The position numbers and the translations under genes were made by a program. From SAR92 clade bacterium H921 (GTDB taxonomy: Bacteria > Pseudomonadota > Gammaproteobacteria > Pseudomonadales > Porticoccaceae), in the NCBI GenBank assembly GCA_025153755.1, contig JAOALD010000003.1, positions 434,001 through 498,000 of the forward strand: a stretch of 64,000 nucleotides of DNA, read 5' to 3'. Positions 54,346-63,758 of this stretch are shown here, piece after piece. The notes beneath the pieces were generated by a model that saw only the letters and a list, made by a program, of their open reading frames with translations, made no database searches and was not told the DNA's origin. Position 1 is the first letter of the stretch. Every line of letters starts with the position of its first letter.

Positions 54346-55542
54346 TTAGTAGGCATAGGGTAACACATCAACCAAATCGCCCACCTCGATAGATTGGTCA
54401 GTATTTTGCCTAATAAAGACCTCTCCCCAACAGGCTGAAGACATAACGCCGCTGCTCTGGTTGGGATATATCTCCACGCCTTCGTTGGTCAAACGGCCAC
54501 GTAAATAGACCTCTCGACTCTCTCCCGTTTTATTAAACTGAGCAATAGCTTTTAGAGTCTGTGGCTGAGTATCTACGACACCTTGGGCCGCCAATAAAAA
54601 TGGCCGAGCGAGAATCATAAACGTGGTAAAAACCGATGCCGGATTACCTGGCAATCCAATGAAGGGTACGTTTTCTACATGACCAAAAGCTATGGGCTTA
54701 CCCGGCTTAATCGCTACCTTCCAAAACTCTACCGCCCCGAGCTGAGCCACTGCTGACTTAACGTGGTCTTCTGCACCTACCGAAACACCACCCGCGCTGA
54801 TAATCACGTCCCCGCGCATAGCCGCGTTTCTCAGTATATGCTGAGTCGCCGCCTGACGATCCGGAACCACACCCAGATCCACGGGAATCATACCCAATGA
54901 CTTTATGAGGCCTATCAATGTTGCTCGATTAGAGTTGTAAATTTGTCCAGGCTGCAGGGGTAGCCCAGGTTCAACAAGTTCATCGCCAGTAGAGAAAATA
55001 GCTACCTTAAATGGCTTGAATACATCTACCCTATCTACACCAATAGATGCCAGCAGACCCATCTCCTGAGCACGAAGTCGGGTGCCGGTCTTTACAATAA
55101 CCCGACCCGCCTGAATATCCTGTCCCTGACAGCGGACGTTACTACCTTTTGGGGGCGGGTTATCAATTCTGACTGTGCCTGCGATCTCTTTACAATTTTC
55201 TTGTATCGCCACGGTATCTGCACCAGCAGGAATCTCGCCTCCAGTGAAGATACGCACTGCAGTCCCAGAGGCTAGTGATTGTGGTGCCGTTCCCGCAGGT
55301 ATACGTTGACTTACCGCCAATTTGAATGCTTTTGTCTGTCCATCGGCAGCACAATAGGCATAGCCATCCATCGCGCTATTTGCTGCCGGTGGCACATCAA
55401 TAGTGGAAGTGACATCTACAGCGCATATCCGGCCAAGGGCTTCAGTCACAGGCACCGACTCACGCCCCGCACGCTGGCGCTCCTTGGCCAGCGGCTGGGC
55501 CTTAGCAACCAGCTTTTTTACTGCATTAGAAACCGTTCGCAT
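54346..55542 (-). CDS. moeA: Molybdopterin molybdenumtransferase
   Basis: Inserts molybdate into adenylylated molybdopterin. A 398-residue MoeA with typical [13 protein letters not shown] (about residues 49-61), [14 protein letters not shown] (about 97-110), [10 protein letters not shown] (about 185-194) and the molybdopterin-binding [16 protein letters not shown] (about 250-265) and GLPGNPAS (about 300). Located between moaB and moaA in the same direction. Confidence 0.96.
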   Translation of the reverse strand: MRTVSNAVKKLVAKAQPLAKERQRAGRESVPVTEALGRICAVDVTSTIDVPPAANSAMDGYAYCAADGQTKAFKLAVSQRIPAGTAPQSLASGTAVRIFTGGEIPAGADTVAIQENCKEIAGTVRIDNPPPKGSNVRCQGQDIQAGRVIVKTGTRLRAQEMGLLASIGVDRVDVFKPFKVAIFSTGDELVEPGLPLQPGQIYNSNRATLIGLIKSLGMIPVDLGVVPDRQAATQHILRNAAMRGDVIISAGGVSVGAEDHVKSAVAQLGAVEFWKVAIKPGKPIAFGHVENVPFIGLPGNPASVFTTFMILARPFLLAAQGVVDTQPQTLKAIAQFNKTGESREVYLRGRLTNEGVEIYPNQSSGVMSSACWGEVFIRQNTDQSIEVGDLVDVLPYAY

Positions 55543-55554
55543 TTATTGAGACTT

Positions 55555-56088
55555 TTACCGGACATGTTGAACAAAATTACAGGGTTGAAAGCTACTGTCT
55601 AACTGCTCACGAATAATACCATGCCACGCAGTTTTGCAGGCTCCAGTTGAGCCTGGCACACAAAACACAGCTGTATTGTTTGACAGCCCCGCCAAGCATC
55701 GGGATTGCACGGTAGAGGTGCCAATTTCATCGTAAGACAGCTGACGGAATAGCTCACCAAAGCCTTCAATATGTTTGTCAAATAACGGTGATAGGGCTTC
55801 GGGAGTACTATCTCGGCCAGTAAATCCAGTCCCGCCTGTGGTTATAATAACCTCAACTTCAGGGTCAGCAATCCAGGCCGACACAATAGCGCGCATCCGA
55901 TAGACATCGTCAATTACTAACTTGCGATCAGCAAGATGATGCCCCTCTTCCTCCAGTGCTTGCTGTAAAAAGCTACCGCTAGAATCCGTCTCCAAACTAC
56001 GCGTATCGGAAACAGTGAGCACTGCAATTTTAACAAAGCGTCTTGGCGCTGATGCATCATGAGCCACTAACTTATTACTCCCATTCAT
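55555..56088 (-). CDS. moaB: Molybdenum cofactor biosynthesis protein B
   Basis: A 177-residue MoaB/MogA-type molybdopterin adenylyltransferase. Seen are [15 protein letters not shown] (about residues 24-38), [17 protein letters not shown] (about 85-101) and a C-terminal [18 protein letters not shown] (about 144-161), all typical of MoaB. No separate mogA is present, so this protein probably does the adenylylation step. Twelve bases from moeA. Confidence 0.93.
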   Translation of the reverse strand: MNGSNKLVAHDASAPRRFVKIAVLTVSDTRSLETDSSGSFLQQALEEEGHHLADRKLVIDDVYRMRAIVSAWIADPEVEVIITTGGTGFTGRDSTPEALSPLFDKHIEGFGELFRQLSYDEIGTSTVQSRCLAGLSNNTAVFCVPGSTGACKTAWHGIIREQLDSSFQPCNFVQHVR

Positions 56089-56131
56089 TTATTTTCGGTC
56101 TTTAAAATTTTTCAACCTACCACTTGCTGAG

Positions 56132-56881
56132 CTACAGCTTCTGACCACTGCAAACAGCACATTGGGATTTGGCCAGAGAACGCAGATTGAGCCATCGAGC
56201 GTCCTTGCCATCGTACCGCAGCACCTCGCCGTGACTATCAAAAAAACCCAACAACATACGCATCGCCATGGTCGCTTGCAAACTACCTATGGTTCCAAGC
56301 ACTGGACCAACAACGCCAGCATTGGCACAATTTGTTAATGGTTCAGCGGAGTCTCGGTCGATAATACAGTTTAGGCACAGTTTACTATGCCGAGCAAAGT
56401 CAAAACCTATTAATTGACCTTCCCAACCAATAGCCGAACCGGTCACAAACCCTATACCCTGCCGCTGACAATACTCATTTAACATATGCCGAGCTGCCAA
56501 ATTATCGGTGCAATCAATAACGATACTGTAATCCTGTGACAGGGTCTGAGTCGATATCATTTCGGGGTAGGTAGTAATATCCAATTCGGGGTTTAGGCCA
56601 CTAAGTACCGCTTTTGCACAATCAACCTTTAAATGACCACAGTCTTCGGTTTGGTATAACACCTGACGCTGCAAATTACTGACATCCACAGTATCCCCAT
56701 CACAGATAGATATGTGACCAATGCCCGCTGCCGTCAGATAAAGGCTCACTGGGCATCCCAGCCCGCCTAAGCCCACAATTAATACATGGGCATTGAGCAG
56801 TTTCTCCTGTCCCTGTTGGCCAATGTCATCCATAAGTAGGTGACGGCTGTAGCGTATAAACTGGCGGTCAGTTAAAGACAT
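56132..56881 (-). CDS. moeB: Molybdopterin-synthase adenylyltransferase
   Basis: E1-like enzyme of 249 residues that adenylates the MoaD C-terminus for sulfuration. ATP-binding GLGGLGCPVSLYLTAAG (about residues 37-53), DGDTVDVSNLQRQVLY (about 61-76) and DCTDN (about 125-129) are intact, with zinc cysteines in CLNC (about 176-179) and CAVC near the C-terminus. It overlaps mobA's end by 10 bases. ThiF is an alternative for such proteins, but the moa/moe context decides. Confidence 0.92.
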   Translation of the reverse strand: MSLTDRQFIRYSRHLLMDDIGQQGQEKLLNAHVLIVGLGGLGCPVSLYLTAAGIGHISICDGDTVDVSNLQRQVLYQTEDCGHLKVDCAKAVLSGLNPELDITTYPEMISTQTLSQDYSIVIDCTDNLAARHMLNEYCQRQGIGFVTGSAIGWEGQLIGFDFARHSKLCLNCIIDRDSAEPLTNCANAGVVGPVLGTIGSLQATMAMRMLLGFFDSHGEVLRYDGKDARWLNLRSLAKSQCAVCSGQKL

Positions 56882-57459
56882 AGCAAGCGCTCTGCCTCCT
56901 CTAGATCAGCTAGGTTGTTGACATTAAAAAATGGGTTAACCCCCTGCTCTGGCCAATCCAGATACACCGCATTTAGACTCGCCATTAATGGCTTAAAGCC
57001 GCCGTTATGTTTGACTAATAGCGACTCCTCAACTGCGGAGGTTACTCGCTTGTGCCACAGAGAAAAGGTTGGCTGAGCATAGCCCTGGTAGCGCACATAG
57101 GCGATGTCAGCATCTGCTGCGACGATCTCTCGGTAGAGCGCCGCCACTAAATCACCTGGAATGAAAGGTCCATCACAGGGCGTCATCATTAAATATCGGG
57201 CGCTGGACAATTTATCACTAATCAGAGCACTGTAGAGCCCCACCAACGGCCCCTTAAAACCCTCAACCTGGTCGGCAATAGCATTATCACCGCAGATAGC
57301 CTTTTCTCCATTCACCAACAGTTTATCTACCTGGGGTGTCAATTTGGCAACCACATGATCTAACAGTGTGCGACCTGCCAACACAGCCTGCACCTTATTG
57401 ATCGAGCCCATACGACTAGACCGACCGGCCGCCAGAACAACGCCATCAGCATCAATCAT
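56872..57459 (-). CDS. mobA: Molybdenum cofactor guanylyltransferase
   Basis: Attaches GMP to molybdopterin, giving the bis-MGD cofactor. The protein has 195 residues from the ATG at 57459, chosen because it overlaps the moaE stop by 8 bases (ATGATTGA) and precedes the nucleotidyltransferase motif GVVLAAGRSSRMGSINK (residues 5-21). The product-site MMTPCDGPFI lies near 94-103. The presence of MobA implies that the organism has DMSO-reductase/formate-dehydrogenase-type enzymes in addition to the xanthine-oxidase-type enzyme at 15.6-18.3 kb. Confidence 0.93.
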   Translation of the reverse strand: MIDADGVVLAAGRSSRMGSINKVQAVLAGRTLLDHVVAKLTPQVDKLLVNGEKAICGDNAIADQVEGFKGPLVGLYSALISDKLSSARYLMMTPCDGPFIPGDLVAALYREIVAADADIAYVRYQGYAQPTFSLWHKRVTSAVEESLLVKHNGGFKPLMASLNAVYLDWPEQGVNPFFNVNNLADLEEAERLLCL

Positions 57460-57916
57460 CAGTCGACCATCGGTCTCTCGCTGCCTGATCACTGCTCTTA
57501 CTTTCGACCCAATATTGCTGCCCGTTTTGATCGACTTTCTTCCAAAAAGTGGCTTTTGTTTTTAGATAATCCATGACAAACTGCGCAGCCTCAAAGGCAT
57601 CGCTACGATGCTGACTGGCCACTCCTACAAACACAATTTGGTCACTGGGCAATAACTTACCCACTCTATGGATCACAGTTATACCAATTAGATCCCAGCG
57701 CATTTCCGCCTGATCGACAATGCCTTGCAAGAGAGATTCGGTCATACCCGCGTAATGCTGCAATGTCAGGGAGTTAATTGACTGCTGTTGTTCAAGATCC
57801 CTTACCAGCCCCGAAAAGGTCACCACAGCTCCCACAGATGCCTTCAGCTGACGCAATAACTGGTACTCCGCCGCCAAATCAAAGTCCTGTGTTTGAATAC
57901 GAATTGTGGAAATCAT
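57452..57916 (-). CDS. moaE: Molybdopterin synthase catalytic subunit
   Basis: A 154-residue MoaE subunit which, with MoaD-thiocarboxylate, sulfurates cPMP to molybdopterin. Conserved stretches are VVTFSGLVRDLEQ (about residues 33-45), ITVIHRVGKLLPSDQIVFVGV (split family motif, about 78-98), SQHRSDAFEAAQFVMDYLK (about 100-118) and the catalytic-lysine region TKATFWKK. A GTG 6 bases upstream of the ATG is a possible alternative start. Overlaps mobA by 8 bases. Confidence 0.95.
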   Translation of the reverse strand: MISTIRIQTQDFDLAAEYQLLRQLKASVGAVVTFSGLVRDLEQQQSINSLTLQHYAGMTESLLQGIVDQAEMRWDLIGITVIHRVGKLLPSDQIVFVGVASQHRSDAFEAAQFVMDYLKTKATFWKKVDQNGQQYWVESKSSDQAARDRWSTDD

Positions 57917-57922
57917 TACCAC

Positions 57923-58171
57923 TTAACCGCCAGTTACCGGTGGTAAAAATGCCAACTCAGCGCCATCGACAATAGGATGATCCCAATCCACAATCATTTG
58001 ATTTAACGAGATCAGCACCTGTGGCTGAGATAGCTCATAGACTAATTGAGGATGGCCCGCCGCCAGCCCATCGCGCACAGCAGCGGGCGTCAAGCCATCG
58101 ACTGCATCAATACTGGTAGACAGGCCCGTAGCAAAATCACCCAGACGACCAAAAAATAATAGTTTGATCAT
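57923..58171 (-). CDS. moaD: Molybdopterin synthase sulfur carrier subunit
   Basis: Ubiquitin-fold sulfur carrier of 82 residues beginning IKLLFFGRLGDF and ending in PPVTGG, the C-terminal diglycine that becomes a thiocarboxylate. The start at 58171 is 2 bases after the moaC stop and fits the family N-terminus; a longer frame upstream would overlap moaC. Directly precedes moaE, its partner. Confidence 0.95.
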   Translation of the reverse strand: MIKLLFFGRLGDFATGLSTSIDAVDGLTPAAVRDGLAAGHPQLVYELSQPQVLISLNQMIVDWDHPIVDGAELAFLPPVTGG

Positions 58172-58173
58172 GA

Positions 58174-58647
58174 TTAAACCCCGGCAGACCAATCGCCGGA
58201 TTTTCCGCCGGTTTTATTCAACAGCTTAGTCTCGCCAATTATCATGCCCTTATCGATCCCTTTACACATGTCATAGACCGTTAATGCAGCCACCGAGGCT
58301 GCCGTTAGAGCTTCCATCTCAACACCGGTTTTACCCGTAGTTTTACATTGGGTGGTGATAATTAAGCAATGGCCCTGCAACTCGATATCCACAGTGATTT
58401 TGGCCAGCGGCAATGGATGGCAGAGGGGAATTAAATCACTGCATTTTTTGCCTCCCTGAATCCCCGCAATACGAACGGTAGCCAGTAAATCACCTTTGGG
58501 TAGCCTATCGTCAGTAATGGCTGTCACAATCTCTGCGGTTAGCTGAACTTCGGACTGGGCAACGGCCGTGCGCGCCGTATCCTGTTTAGCAGATACATCC
58601 ACCATATGAGCTTCGCCACGGGCATTTAAGTGAGTCAGTTTTGACAT
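58174..58647 (-). CDS. moaC: Cyclic pyranopterin monophosphate synthase
   Basis: Converts the MoaA product to cPMP. The 157-residue protein has the MoaC signatures [16 protein letters not shown] (about residues 17-32), [13 protein letters not shown] (about 72-84), [20 protein letters not shown] (about 108-127) and [21 protein letters not shown] (split, about 128-148). It heads the moaC-moaD-moaE-mobA-moeB-moaB-moeA-moaA-tauE unit. The 87-base upstream gap shows no molybdenum-cofactor riboswitch that I can recognise. Confidence 0.97.
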   Translation of the reverse strand: MSKLTHLNARGEAHMVDVSAKQDTARTAVAQSEVQLTAEIVTAITDDRLPKGDLLATVRIAGIQGGKKCSDLIPLCHPLPLAKITVDIELQGHCLIITTQCKTTGKTGVEMEALTAASVAALTVYDMCKGIDKGMIIGETKLLNKTGGKSGDWSAGV

Positions 58648-58734
58648 AGGATTTGTACAACCATCGCAGTGCTTAGAAGGTCATTATTATGGCAAACTCT
58701 GGCCCAGTGTTACATGTTTTAATCCCAACTAGAG

Positions 58735-59403
58735 CTATAAAAAAGTAGCGATTTTATCCAGAGGCAAGCGCTTGATATCCGGTACCATATTATCCTTTTT
58801 AGGATAGCCCACTACCAACAACAAAAATGGCCGCTCGTGACTGGGGCGCTCAAGAATCTCGGTCAAAAACTTCATGGGGCTGGGTGTATGGGTCAAGGTA
58901 CCCAGTCCCGCCTGATGTAGGGCCGTAATTAACAGACCAGTAGCAATGCCCACGGACTCAGAGGTGTAGTAGTTCTTATGTTTGCCACCATACTTATCTA
59001 TGCTGGCTTTCTTTAAAAATATCGCAATTAATGCTGGCGCAGTTTCCAAAAATGGCTTGTTCGCATCAGTACCCAGAGGTGCCAATGCATTGAGCCACTC
59101 CTCAGACGCGCGATTTTCATAGAGTTCTCGCTCCTCGATCTCAGCCGCCAAGCGAATCTCTCGTTTTATTGTCGGATCCTGCACTACTACAAAGTGCCAA
59201 GGTTGCATATTGGCACCACTAGGTGCGGTACCTGCGGCCAATATCGCATCTTCCAGCACAGATGTCGGAATAGGCCTATCTGAGAAATCACGAATGGAAC
59301 GGCGCTTGGACATCTGCTGATAAAAGTCCCTGGCCCGCTGTCCCATAGTGGCCTCCTCCTGAGGGCAAAAGTCCAAGGGAATAAATTGATCAGTTTTATT
59401 CAA
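58735..59403 (-). CDS. Nitroreductase family FMN oxidoreductase
   Basis: A 222-residue flavoprotein of the nitroreductase family, BluB/iodotyrosine-deiodinase-like in form: KRRSIRDFSDRPIP (about residues 33-46) for FMN phosphate, GTAPSGANMQPWHFVVVQD (about 57-75) and later GIATGLLITALHQAGLGTL (about 152-170). It reduces an unidentified substrate with NAD(P)H. It lies 87 bases upstream of moaC on the same strand, so it may or may not be co-transcribed with the cofactor operon. Confidence 0.88.
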   Translation of the reverse strand: MNKTDQFIPLDFCPQEEATMGQRARDFYQQMSKRRSIRDFSDRPIPTSVLEDAILAAGTAPSGANMQPWHFVVVQDPTIKREIRLAAEIEERELYENRASEEWLNALAPLGTDANKPFLETAPALIAIFLKKASIDKYGGKHKNYYTSESVGIATGLLITALHQAGLGTLTHTPSPMKFLTEILERPSHERPFLLLVVGYPKKDNMVPDIKRLPLDKIATFL

Positions 59404-59471
59404 CGCAGTTTACTCTTCTTTTTTTAACAGTATATCCTGCTTACCATTCATGAGGGCATCAAGTTGATTGA

Positions 59472-60203
59472 TTAAAACCAGGCGCTAATACCTAACAACA
59501 ACTGTAACTCATCAGTTTTTTCTCCAGCACTGTGAGCAAATTCTGCGCTATTGCCAAAACGTTTAGCCCAGGTCATACCAATATAGGGAGCCAACTGACG
59601 ATCAATCTCATAGCGCAGCCGCAATCCTGCATGTAAATCAGATAGGCCAGAGCCTACACCCAAATCCATATTATTTTGACCGTAGAGATTCATTTCAATC
59701 TGAGGACTAAGAATTAATCGCTGTGTAAACAACAGTTCATACTCAGCCTCCAAACGTATTGCAGTATCGCCACTTTCACCCACAAAAAGCGCTGTTTCCA
59801 CTTGAAAAAAATAAGGTGCCAAACCCTGCAACCCAATCATAGCCCAGCCGCGAGTGGGGCTTGGTTCTATATCCCAGCGCATCCCCATCTGGATATCCCA
59901 ATATGGCGTCAGAGCTCTGCTGTATAGCGCCTGCACCTCAGCCTCTTCAATGTCTCCGGCCTCAGATTCGGTCTCAACTTTAAACCAAAACTTATTTAAG
60001 TCTTGGCCAATCCAACCCTGTCCTTTTAGCACTAAGGGGCTGTGACTATCGCTATTGTGTACCTCAAGATGATCAATAATAATTCTGCTCAATACTGGAT
60101 TATCGTTATTGCCCGCGGCAAAGGCCACAATCGGAACAGACACAATCAACAGAAGCATCGGCGCAGTTATCAGCCGTCGGATCTTACAATTTAATAGCTT
60201 CAT
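59472..60203 (-). CDS. copB: Copper resistance protein B (outer membrane)
   Basis: CopB/PcoB-like protein of 243 residues with a signal peptide (about residues 1-29) and a beta-barrel type C-terminus. Characteristic segments are GQGWIGQDLNKFWFKVETES (about 60-79), EVQALYSRALTPYWDIQMGMR (split, about 86-106), LRLRYEIDRQLAPYIGMTW (about 198-216) and the final aromatic residue F. The Met-rich copper-binding N-terminus seen in many CopB proteins is missing, so this is a short version. It follows copA by 11 bases. Confidence 0.92.
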   Translation of the reverse strand: MKLLNCKIRRLITAPMLLLIVSVPIVAFAAGNNDNPVLSRIIIDHLEVHNSDSHSPLVLKGQGWIGQDLNKFWFKVETESEAGDIEEAEVQALYSRALTPYWDIQMGMRWDIEPSPTRGWAMIGLQGLAPYFFQVETALFVGESGDTAIRLEAEYELLFTQRLILSPQIEMNLYGQNNMDLGVGSGLSDLHAGLRLRYEIDRQLAPYIGMTWAKRFGNSAEFAHSAGEKTDELQLLLGISAWF

Positions 60204-60214
60204 TTTAGCTTCTC

Positions 60215-62089
60215 TCAGCTTACTCGCACTTCACGAAACATAGCCATCATGTGGTATGTCATGTGACAGTGAAAAGCCCAGCGTCCAACAGTATCCGCGG
60301 TAACCAGACAACTGATTTTGGATCCGGGCTGAACAATTATCGTATGCTTACGCGGAATATAATCTGGGTCTCCGGTTTCAAGCTCGCTCCAAAGTCCATG
60401 CAAATGCATCGGATGGCTCATCATGGTGTCATTGACAAGGATTATGCGAACACGCTCCCCCTGCTCCAACTGCAATGGCTCCGCATCGATAAACTTGGTG
60501 CCATTGATCGACCACATGTAACGGCTCATATTACCGGTAAGATGCAGCTCAATTTCACGACTGGGTTGTCTGGTATCTGACGTTGGGTAGAGATTCTTAA
60601 TATCTCCATAGGTCAAGACACGACGTCCGTATTGCTGTTGATGATCACGCAACCCAATACCTGGGTCAGACAGACCGGAGACTGGCCTCTCGACCCGCAT
60701 ATCTACATGGGGCCCGAATTCCCGCGCCCCATGGGTAATTTTACCTACACTGCCAAAACCAGCTTTACCCGGTGCCTCTGTGCCATCGTAACGAGCATTC
60801 CCAATGGCGTGCATACCAGCCATGTTGTGCATACCAGCCATGTTGTGCATACCAGCCATGTTGTGCATACCAGCCATGTTGTGCTGACTGTGATCCATAG
60901 CGGCCATCTTTCTATCCTCACCCATAGAATACTGACTATGGTCCATACCCATATCCCGATGACCAAGGGTTGGGGCCCTGTCCATTGTCGGAATCTGTGC
61001 GCTTAAACTGGCGTCCGCGGTCAATGTGCCACGGGTAAAACCACTGCGATCAATACTCTGCGCAAATAGGGTGTAGGCTCGATCATCACGAGGTTCAACA
61101 ATCACATCGTAGGTCTCAGCCACACCGATACGAAATTCATCGACAGTTACTGGCTGAATATTCTGTCCGTCACTGGCCACCACCGTCATCTTTAATCCGG
61201 GAATGCGCACATCAAAAATACTCATGGAGGAACCATTAATAATACGCAGCCGCACCTTATCACCGGCATTAAACATGCCCACCCAACCCTCATCAGGGGT
61301 AAGCCCATTCATCAGGTAGGTGTAGGTGTACCCAGTCACATCGGCGATATCTGTATCGCTCATGCGCATTTGATTCCACATTGCGCGATCTTTCCATGTC
61401 TCTGTCAAACCTTTGGCCTTAATGTCTTGCTTTAGATCCCATACGGTACGTTCACGAAAATTGTAATAATGGCTCAGCTTTTTTAACTTGGCATAGATAT
61501 CACTCGGCTCTTCATCAGACCAGTCGGACAGCATCACTACATGCTCAGTATCATAGCTGACCGGGTCAGTATCCTTAGGATCAACAATAATCGCGCCATA
61601 CATACCTCTAGGCTCCTGGAACCCCGAATGGCTGTGGTACCAATAGGTGCCGCTCTGCTTAACATCAAACTCATATTGAAATGTCTGGCCTGGCTTAATA
61701 CCGGCAAAGCTAAGCCCTGGGACACCATCCATGTTGGTGGGCAGTAAAATTCCATGCCAGTGAATAGAACTGTCCTCCCTGAGATTATTAGTTACTCGTA
61801 ATGTCACGCGCTCACCCTCACGCCACCGCAACACAGGCCCAGGTAGAGATCCATTGATCGTCATAGCCACACTATTTTTGCCGGTAAAGTTAACCGCTTG
61901 ATAACCGATTTGAAGATCAAATTCATTGCCCCGCGACTTATTTAGTGCTGTCGGAACAGCCGATGACGCGATAGAACAAACCGGCGTTAATCCAAGGCAG
62001 ACGCCACTTGCTGCAACACCAGTAACAAATCGACGACGGGACATTGTCGACGACTTGAGTAATTTAGATTGGGTAGAAATATCGTTCAT
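60215..62089 (-). CDS. copA: Copper-resistance multicopper oxidase
   Basis: Periplasmic CopA/PcoA-type oxidase of 624 residues. The start at 62089 follows a GAGG ribosome site; residues 16-40 form a twin-arginine signal (SRRRFVTG). Copper ligands: HWHG (about residues 99-102), YWYHSHSG (about 139-146), HPMHLHGLW (about 566-574) and HCHMTYHMMAM (about 609-619). A Met/His-rich insert (about residues 378-427) includes four exact NMAGMH units. It oxidises Cu(I) and sequesters copper. It is transcribed with copB; no copC or copD is adjacent. Confidence 0.95.
   Translation of the reverse strand: MNDISTQSKLLKSSTMSRRRFVTGVAASGVCLGLTPVCSIASSAVPTALNKSRGNEFDLQIGYQAVNFTGKNSVAMTINGSLPGPVLRWREGERVTLRVTNNLREDSSIHWHGILLPTNMDGVPGLSFAGIKPGQTFQYEFDVKQSGTYWYHSHSGFQEPRGMYGAIIVDPKDTDPVSYDTEHVVMLSDWSDEEPSDIYAKLKKLSHYYNFRERTVWDLKQDIKAKGLTETWKDRAMWNQMRMSDTDIADVTGYTYTYLMNGLTPDEGWVGMFNAGDKVRLRIINGSSMSIFDVRIPGLKMTVVASDGQNIQPVTVDEFRIGVAETYDVIVEPRDDRAYTLFAQSIDRSGFTRGTLTADASLSAQIPTMDRAPTLGHRDMGMDHSQYSMGEDRKMAAMDHSQHNMAGMHNMAGMHNMAGMHNMAGMHAIGNARYDGTEAPGKAGFGSVGKITHGAREFGPHVDMRVERPVSGLSDPGIGLRDHQQQYGRRVLTYGDIKNLYPTSDTRQPSREIELHLTGNMSRYMWSINGTKFIDAEPLQLEQGERVRIILVNDTMMSHPMHLHGLWSELETGDPDYIPRKHTIIVQPGSKISCLVTADTVGRWAFHCHMTYHMMAMFREVRVS
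60811..60882 (-). repeat. Four perfect 18-bp tandem repeats in copA
   Basis: The unit GCATACCAGCCATGTTGT (+ strand) is repeated four times without a mismatch. In copA it encodes four NMAGMH hexapeptides. Perfect identity including third codon positions suggests recent slippage expansion. Confidence 0.97.
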
Positions 62090-62597
62090 AACAAACCTCA
62101 AAATCGTGTACACACAGGCTAGACTTATGTGCTGTCAGGGACTTTCGTTTAATGCGTTGCAATCTTTTCCTGTGAGTCTCACTCAATCTATCAGAGCCCT
62201 AAAACATATCGAACAGAACTCCCTACGAAGTAAGGTTAGCATATATTCAGCTATTTCGAAGTTCGGCCGTACTGAACATTATTAGCAATATAATTCTAAT
62301 GGCGAATTACACTGCCGAGTGCTACTGTTATTCAGACGACGAATACCTGCCTGTAGCGGCATTAGCACTCAGTTAGCAGCATTTAAACTCAGCCGCTTTT
62401 TGAGCCATAGGGGACATCAAACCCAGGCTGCCGAGGCATAATTTATACTAGCTGATTAACTCTTACCTTGAGAATTAATATAGCCTACCATGCAGGAGGG
62501 TACCTTGATAACAGATGTGAAGCTAAAGACTAAGATGAGTTAACCGAATCCTATCATCTCACCAATCATACACAGAGCTAAAGCATGGAATGGAAAA
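62090..62597. other. Divergent region copA / aminotransferase
   Basis: About 508 bases separating copA (-) and an aminotransferase gene (+). No gene is firmly supported and no recognisable CueR or CopR box was found by eye. At 62494-62543 an AGGAGGG ribosome-like sequence is followed, after 4 bases, by a TTG and 12 codons ending in TAA, a possible leader peptide for the aminotransferase. Confidence 0.35.
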
Positions 62598-63758
62598 ATG
62601 CATCTATTACAAAATCCAATTAGATCAGAGGAGCTACTGGCAAAAACAATTAGTATAACCCATCGCTTTTACGCCTCTTCCTCTGAACCACTTGGACACA
62701 GTGAACTGATAAAACTTGCCGAGCAACAGGGCGAGCATGAGCTGATTGAACGCTTTAACCACCATTCTCTGGGTTACGCTGATAATGGTGGTAGCTTGGA
62801 TGTACGAGAAGAAATTGCACAACTTTATCACGACAACATTAGCGCGGATAATATTGTTGTTTTTCCCGGGGCCCAGACCGGCATGACCTTGACGGCCCGT
62901 GCATTGTTGCATCCTGGCGATCACGCAATCATTGTCACGCCAAGCTACCAATCCCTGGAGGACAGTGCAAAATTAGCGGGTTGCGAGGTCACCCGAGTAG
63001 CTCTGAGTCCAGATCAAAACTGGCTGTTAAGTATTGCCGCGATCGAGGCGTCCATAAAGAGCAATACCAAATATATTGCCCTCAATGACCCGCACAATCC
63101 ATCCGGCGCCCTACTAGATGCTGAGACCAAAACAGCCCTATGTAGCTTAGCGGAAAAGCATCAGCTGTTAATTTTATCCGACGAGGTCTATAGGATGTTA
63201 GAGATCGAGCCAAACCTGCGCTCCCCATCCATGGCTGATATTTCAGCAAATGCGCTCGCTTTAAGTACCATGTCCAAACCCTGGGGAGCCGGGGGTACAG
63301 GCATAGGCTGGATCGCCTGCCAAGACCTTAGTCTCTGTGAAAAACTACGCAGAGCTCAACATATCTACGCAGTGTGCTTTTCTCGCGCAGGTGAGATACA
63401 AGCGATGATGGTACTGCGATGTTCTGACCAGATTATCAATAAGAATCTGAATATTATTAAGACAAATTTAAAGTTACTTGAACAATATTTTGCCGTCAAT
63501 GATGACCTTTTCGAATGGATACGCCCCAGGGCCGGAGGCACTGGCTTTGTAAAATTCAAAGGCCCTATAGACGCCAACCGCTTGGCGAGTGATTTACTGG
63601 TTCAGGGAATATTAATATTTCCGCCATCCATTTTTGATTGTGAAGATTCACTGAGCCAGTATTTTCGTATCGGCTTCAGTCGCACCACCATGCCAGCAGC
63701 CCTAGAAGCCTTCGCACAGTATATCGATCAGCAGCGTACGATTTGGGCCCAGCAGTGA
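62598..63758 (+). CDS. PLP-dependent class I/II aminotransferase
   Basis: Fold-type I aminotransferase of 386 residues. Features: VFPGAQTGMTLTARALLHPGD (split, about residues 90-110) for PLP phosphate, LNDPHNPSGALLD (about 158-170), ILSDEVYRML (about 192-201), and the PLP lysine in STMSKPWGAGGTGIGW (K near 228). The C-terminal substrate arginine is in FRIGFSR. It resembles arginine/capreomycidine-type or aspartate-type enzymes, but the substrate cannot be assigned. Its stop overlaps the next gene's GTG start, so the two are coupled. Confidence 0.87.
   Translation: MHLLQNPIRSEELLAKTISITHRFYASSSEPLGHSELIKLAEQQGEHELIERFNHHSLGYADNGGSLDVREEIAQLYHDNISADNIVVFPGAQTGMTLTARALLHPGDHAIIVTPSYQSLEDSAKLAGCEVTRVALSPDQNWLLSIAAIEASIKSNTKYIALNDPHNPSGALLDAETKTALCSLAEKHQLLILSDEVYRMLEIEPNLRSPSMADISANALALSTMSKPWGAGGTGIGWIACQDLSLCEKLRRAQHIYAVCFSRAGEIQAMMVLRCSDQIINKNLNIIKTNLKLLEQYFAVNDDLFEWIRPRAGGTGFVKFKGPIDANRLASDLLVQGILIFPPSIFDCEDSLSQYFRIGFSRTTMPAALEAFAQYIDQQRTIWAQQ

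Noticed and set aside
58648-58734. Molybdenum-cofactor riboswitch before moaC
   Set aside because: Only 87 bases are available and no recognisable paired architecture was seen.
60811-60882. Possible CRISPR-like short repeat array
   Set aside because: The 18-bp units are directly adjacent with no spacers and are in frame within copA, so this is a coding tandem repeat.
60632-61006. Open frame opposite copA with repeated HTSHVV units
   Set aside because: The repeats are the antisense reading of the copA 18-bp repeats. CopA is a full-length, motif-complete gene.
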